Part shown: one piece after another, positions 8,271-8,285 of the stretch
Layout: each line of letters starts with the position of its first letter
How positions within the stretch are numbered: position 1 is the first letter of the stretch
NCBI GenBank assembly: GCA_031254535.1
Contig: JAIRUG010000029.1
Coordinates: forward strand, 1-8,285
Reading direction: 5' to 3'
Length of the DNA: 8,285 bases
Source: Rickettsia sp.
Lineage (GTDB): Bacteria > Pseudomonadota > Alphaproteobacteria > Rickettsiales > Rickettsiaceae
Notes under the pieces: model-generated
What the model was told of the DNA's origin: nothing
The model's input: the letters and a program-made list of their open reading frames with translations, nothing else
The model's database searches: none
Made by a program: the position numbers and the translations under genes

Positions 8271-8285
8271 AAAGATTGCAATTTT

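Larger units (their letters stand above)
7894..8285. other. Gene-poor upstream region with repeats
   Basis: About 390 bases upstream of the promoter show no convincing gene. A 72-codon minus-strand frame (8001-8219) exists, but it runs through a repeat fragment, has no ribosome site and resembles no family I know. The region holds a perfect 7-bp hairpin (7939-7956), a 25-bp near-identical direct repeat (7927-7951 and 8246-8270), a 23-bp fragment of the intergenic repeat (8049-8071), and a 15-bp direct repeat with one mismatch (GTTGAAAG-TAAAAA at 8079-8093 and 8176-8190). This mosaic of repeat scraps suggests accumulated insertion and decay. Confidence 0.5.

Overview
The window is AT-rich, and every gene I can support lies on the minus strand. 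Gene content and repeat type point to Rickettsia or a close relative. The evidence is an LDH-like malate dehydrogenase, Rho, a Com1/ScsC-type periplasmic thioredoxin-fold protein, an LplT-Aas fusion, a GC-rich palindromic element inserted in frame in a gene (the hallmark of Rickettsia palindromic elements, RPEs), and scattered copies of the 'cgtcattgcgaggag...' intergenic repeat. Species cannot be settled from the sequence alone.

Layout in transcription order (right to left). Positions 7834-8285 are a gene-poor upstream region with repeats and a good sigma70-type promoter just before the first gene. Positions 4210-7833 hold a 1207-residue lysophospholipid transporter / acyltransferase / acyl-ACP synthetase fusion carrying a 102-bp palindromic insert near its 3' end. 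Positions 3938-4209 hold a 21-bp inverted repeat followed by a T-run (likely the terminator of the fusion gene), with a separate palindromic repeat sitting in its loop. Positions 3131-3937 encode an exported DsbA-family protein. Positions 2648-3130 are about 480 bp of non-coding or decayed sequence. Positions 1295-2647 are rho and 327-1274 are mdh, only 20 bp apart and probably co-transcribed. Positions 109-303 hold only the N-terminal quarter of a YaaA (DUF328/UPF0246) gene, so it is a remnant. Positions 1-108 show no gene.

Functionally this looks like ordinary core and salvage metabolism of an obligate intracellular bacterium: transcription termination (rho), the TCA cycle (mdh), envelope disulfide chemistry, and uptake plus re-acylation of lysophospholipids. 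I find no defence, secretion, CRISPR or phage system, and no convincing new system. The most interesting signals are two palindromic-repeat insertions, one inside a protein next to a catalytic lysine and one inside a terminator loop. After them come the truncated yaaA and the altered hinge motif in the adenylating domain.
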